Below are positions 3,007 through 5,785 of a stretch of 5,785 nt of DNA, piece by piece (within the stretch, counting starts at the first letter, position 1; the number at the start of each line of letters is the position of its first letter). Origin of the DNA: JANLQX01 sp043775075. GTDB lineage: Bacteria > Actinomycetota > Acidimicrobiia > Acidimicrobiales > JANYDT01. A program made the position numbers and the translations under genes. The stretch is from positions 1-5,785 of the forward strand of contig JAYVSS010000333.1 in assembly GCA_043775075.1 (NCBI GenBank), written 5' to 3'. The notes below the pieces were generated by a model. The model was not told the origin of the DNA. It ran no database searches and saw only the letters and a program-made list of their open reading frames with translations.

Positions 3007-5785
3007 CCGGTTCGGCTCGTCAGTCGTTCGTCAGTCGCCTGCCGTTTGAACTCGACGAATTCCAGTTGCGAGCACTTGATGCGGTGGATCGCGGCTCGTC
3101 GGTCGTCGTGGCCGCACCCACCGGCTCAGGCAAGACCATTGTCGCCGAGTACGCCGTGCACCTGGCGTTACATGGTGGGGGCAAAGCCTTTTATACAGCG
3201 CCCATTAAAGCGCTATCAAACCAGAAATACGCAGACTTCGTCACCCTCCATGGCGCCCAAAACGTTGGCCTGCTGACAGGTGATATCTCGATAAATGGTG
3301 AAGCGCCCATCCTGGTGATGACGACCGAGGTTCTGCGCAACATGCTGTACGCCAATTCGCCCACGCTCGCCGGCCTGCGGTACGTGGTGCTGGATGAGGT
3401 GCACTACCTCCAGGATGCGTTTCGCGGGCCGGTATGGGAAGAAGTGATTATCCACACCCCGCCCGAGGTTGATTTGGTCTGCCTTTCGGCGACGGTGTCA
3501 AACGCTCAGGAACTGGCGTCGTGGGTGACTTCGGTGCGAGGTCGCACCGAGACGATTCTTCACGACGTTCGCCCGATCGAGCTTCGACAGCTCTACCTTG
3601 TCGGCCAGCGCAACGGTCACGTGGACATGTACCCGACGTTCGTCGACGGGCGGCCAAATCCGCGAGCGATGCGTCTGGACGAACAGGCGTCGCTTTCGGG
3701 ATCGAAGGGAGGACGAGGGTCCGAACTCACGACACCTCGACGCCTGGACATCGTCGAAACGCTGCGGGACGAGGACATGCTTCCGGCCATATATTTCATC
3801 TTCAGTCGCGCCGCGTGCACCGATGCCATGCACCACTTGTTGCATGCGAAAATCAAACTGACGCTCCCGGTGGAACGCAAAGATATTCGAGAAATCGTCG
3901 AGTCCAAGATCGGAACGCTGAGCGCTGATGACCTGCGTGTCTTGGACTACAGCCGGTTTCTTCAGTGCCTGCAAAGTGGGTTTGCCGCTCACCATGCCGG
4001 GCTCATTCCCCCGTTCAAGGAGGCTGTCGAGGCGTGCTTTCTGGAGGGCTTGGTGCGCGTGGTTTTTGCTACCGAAACGCTGGCCCTCGGCGTCAACATG
4101 CCGGCGCGAACGGTGGTCATCGAGAAACTTTCGAAGTTCACCGGTGAACGTCACGAAACACTGACGCCGGGGGAGTACACCCAGCTCACCGGCCGAGCGG
4201 GTCGACGCGGCATCGATCCGGTTGGATATGCGGCCACGCTGTACTCGCCCTTTACGCCGTTTGAGCAGGTGGCCACGCTGGCCTCGCAGCGGTCCTATGA
4301 GCTGCGGTCGGCCTTTCGTCCAACGGCCAATATGGCGGTGAACATGGTTCGGAGGTACCAGCGAGCGAACGCCCAGCACCTCCTCTCGCTCTCTTTCGCC
4401 CAATTCCAAATTGACGCGTCGCTCGTGACCCAGCGAGCTCGCCATCACCGCATTGCGTCCGAGCTGGCAGAAACATCTGCGCGCATACGCTGTGACCTGG
4501 GCGATGTGGAGAGCTACCGGTCCGCACATCGAATTCCGAAGGTTACCCGGATGGTCGACGATCGCGTCGTTGCCGAAGTACTCGATCGCATTCGTCCCGG
4601 TGACGTGATTGGGCCAACCGGAGGGTCAACGAGCGTTGAAGCGCATTCGGGAACTGCAGGCGGGGGCAAGCGCCCGGGGGATGGCTGGTCGATCGTCATC
4701 GCCACCGCTCGTCGGCGAGGACGCGACACCACCCTGCGAGTGGTCACGCCGAACGCTCGGACGCTCTCGCTCACGCCGCGTGACTTTGGAGCGACGCCCG
4801 AAGTCGTTGGCCATGTGAAGCTGCCCGTCCCTTTCCAGCCCAACAGCCGATCATTCCAACAAAGCGCGGCCACGGCCCTCAGCAAGACCATGGCCCGCGC
4901 CAATCGTTCGGGTGACACCGCGGACGGAAGCAAGCTTCGGCGGGGGGGCAAAGGGCGGCGCTCGGGCGAGGAGCCGGCGTTGCACCCGGTAGAGCGCTGT
5001 CCAGATTTTGCCGAGCACATGAAGTCGGCGAACCACGCCGATCGTTTGCGCAATGAACTGGTGCGCATCGAAGCAACGATGGCCGGACGCGAACATTCGC
5101 TCACTGATCAATTTGATCGGTTGATCGGGTTACTAAGCACACTCGGTTATGTCGACGGATGGACGCTGACCGACGCTGGCAGGCTTCTTGCCGGTCTCTA
5201 CCACGAGTCTGATTTGCTCATTGCCGAGGCGCTTCGCGCTGGCGTGTTCGACGGGTTGCAACCACCAGCGATCGCCGGCCTCGCCTCGGTGTTTGTGTAC
5301 GAGGCGCGCGGACCAGGCGCGGCGACCCGACGAACCGGTCGAGAGGCCGTACAGGCCGCGGCTCGACGCAACGGCGAGGGGGATCGACGCAATCGGGACG
5401 GCGATCTTCCCGATGAGTTCCCCAAGCCTCTGGCGTCTCGTTGGTGGAAGCTCAACGATTTGGCTGAGGACCTCGCCCACCATGAGGCAACGTCGGGGGT
5501 TCCGCTCACCCGGCGGATCGACCCCGGCTTCGTCCATATGGCGCAACAGTGGGCGAAAGGCGACGACCTCAAGGCAGTTCTCGCCTACGAGGAAATCAGC
5601 GGTGGCGATTTCGTCAGAACGATCAAAACGTTGGTCGACCTTCTTCGCCAAATCAGTACGGTCGCGCCCCTCGAGGCCACGGCGAAGGCCGCTCGGGTGG
5701 CCGCCGACGGGTTAACCCGCGGCGTGATCGTGGCATCGTCACTCCCCACGCAGCAGTCGTCCGAACCGCCAGTAACCGTGGTTGC
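3003..5785 (+). CDS. helY: HelY-type Ski2/Mtr4-like DEVH-box RNA helicase, 3' end cut by window
   Basis: ATP-dependent superfamily 2 helicase of the Ski2/Mtr4 type, likely acting on structured RNA in processing or decay; relatives are exosome partners in eukaryotes, and actinobacteria carry HelY. The frame is open without a stop from ATG 3003 to the right edge (927 complete codons); Mycobacterium HelY is about 906 residues, so only a short tail is missing. Motifs in order: Q-like LDEFQ 17-21, Walker A APTGSGKT 38-45, TGD 92-94, TTEVLRNML 107-115, DEVH 131-134, SAT 162-164, AAHHAG 328-333, FATETLALGVNMPART 355-370 and QLTGRAGRRG 394-403. After the core come a winged-helix-like part and the C-terminal helical bundle (HSLTDQFDRLIG..., GGDFVR, TRGVI). 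Gly/Arg-rich inserts occur near 540-561, 632-658 and 787-801. The ATG overlaps the tatC TGA (ATGA); a GAGGA ends one base before it, too close for a standard ribosome-binding site, so re-initiation after tatC is likely. Confidence 0.95.
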   Translation, partial: MTGSARQSFVSRLPFELDEFQLRALDAVDRGSSVVVAAPTGSGKTIVAEYAVHLALHGGGKAFYTAPIKALSNQKYADFVTLHGAQNVGLLTGDISINGEAPILVMTTEVLRNMLYANSPTLAGLRYVVLDEVHYLQDAFRGPVWEEVIIHTPPEVDLVCLSATVSNAQELASWVTSVRGRTETILHDVRPIELRQLYLVGQRNGHVDMYPTFVDGRPNPRAMRLDEQASLSGSKGGRGSELTTPRRLDIVETLRDEDMLPAIYFIFSRAACTDAMHHLLHAKIKLTLPVERKDIREIVESKIGTLSADDLRVLDYSRFLQCLQSGFAAHHAGLIPPFKEAVEACFLEGLVRVVFATETLALGVNMPARTVVIEKLSKFTGERHETLTPGEYTQLTGRAGRRGIDPVGYAATLYSPFTPFEQVATLASQRSYELRSAFRPTANMAVNMVRRYQRANAQHLLSLSFAQFQIDASLVTQRARHHRIASELAETSARIRCDLGDVESYRSAHRIPKVTRMVDDRVVAEVLDRIRPGDVIGPTGGSTSVEAHSGTAGGGKRPGDGWSIVIATARRRGRDTTLRVVTPNARTLSLTPRDFGATPEVVGHVKLPVPFQPNSRSFQQSAATALSKTMARANRSGDTADGSKLRRGGKGRRSGEEPALHPVERCPDFAEHMKSANHADRLRNELVRIEATMAGREHSLTDQFDRLIGLLSTLGYVDGWTLTDAGRLLAGLYHESDLLIAEALRAGVFDGLQPPAIAGLASVFVYEARGPGAATRRTGREAVQAAARRNGEGDRRNRDGDLPDEFPKPLASRWWKLNDLAEDLAHHEATSGVPLTRRIDPGFVHMAQQWAKGDDLKAVLAYEEISGGDFVRTIKTLVDLLRQISTVAPLEATAKAARVAADGLTRGVIVASSLPTQQSSEPPVTVV

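Noticed and set aside
3498..4529. A 343-codon open frame on the minus strand
   Set aside because: It lies entirely opposite the helicase core of helY, whose motifs are unambiguous. Its translation is Arg/His-rich with no recognisable domain, as expected for an antisense shadow in GC-rich DNA.
1..5785. A previously undescribed defence, mobile or biosynthetic system
   Set aside because: Every substantial coding region except the small zinc-ribbon protein belongs to a recognised housekeeping family. No transposase, integrase, toxin-antitoxin pair, CRISPR repeat or reverse transcriptase is seen.

Overview
The window reads as a chromosomal housekeeping segment of a GC-rich actinobacterium. The strongest taxonomic clue is the gene order tat pore subunit, tatC, helY (a Ski2/Mtr4-like DEAD/DEVH helicase). 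This order is characteristic of Actinomycetota; Mycobacterium has tatA-tatC-helY. The TatB-like rather than mycobacterial TatA-like first subunit, frequent GTG starts and only moderately high GC would suit an uncultured lineage such as Acidimicrobiia. That finer placement is inference, not something the sequence proves.

Layout. Bases 1-493 (+) hold the 3' part of a type I signal peptidase gene cut by the left edge. Bases 473-1213 (-) hold a glycerophosphodiester phosphodiesterase gene that converges on it and overlaps its 3' end by 21 bp. Bases 1214-1391 are a divergent intergenic region with a striking 80-bp imperfect inverted repeat (1247-1326), followed by a perfect 10-bp palindrome flanked by two copies of CGGGGTGC. 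Bases 1392-1721 (+) encode a small protein with two CxxC zinc-knuckle pairs and no known function. Bases 1793-3006 (+) encode TatB-like and TatC subunits of twin-arginine translocase. From 3003 to the right edge one uninterrupted reading frame encodes HelY, missing only its extreme C-terminus.

How the genes work together. tatB-tatC-helY look like one translationally coupled operon: the stop and start codons overlap at both junctions (GTGA, then ATGA). A -10-like hexamer TATAGT lies 7 nt before the tatB GTG with no ribosome-binding site, which suggests a leaderless mRNA. Tat exports folded proteins; signal peptidase I, which removes signal peptides of Sec and Tat substrates, is encoded nearby but separated by an opposite-strand gene.

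I found no mobile element, CRISPR array, rRNA or tRNA gene, and no defence or otherwise clearly new system. The items most worth a second look are the 80-bp structured element, a TatC lacking two membrane-embedded glutamates usual in the family, and a GDPD with Asp where the family normally has a metal-binding Glu.
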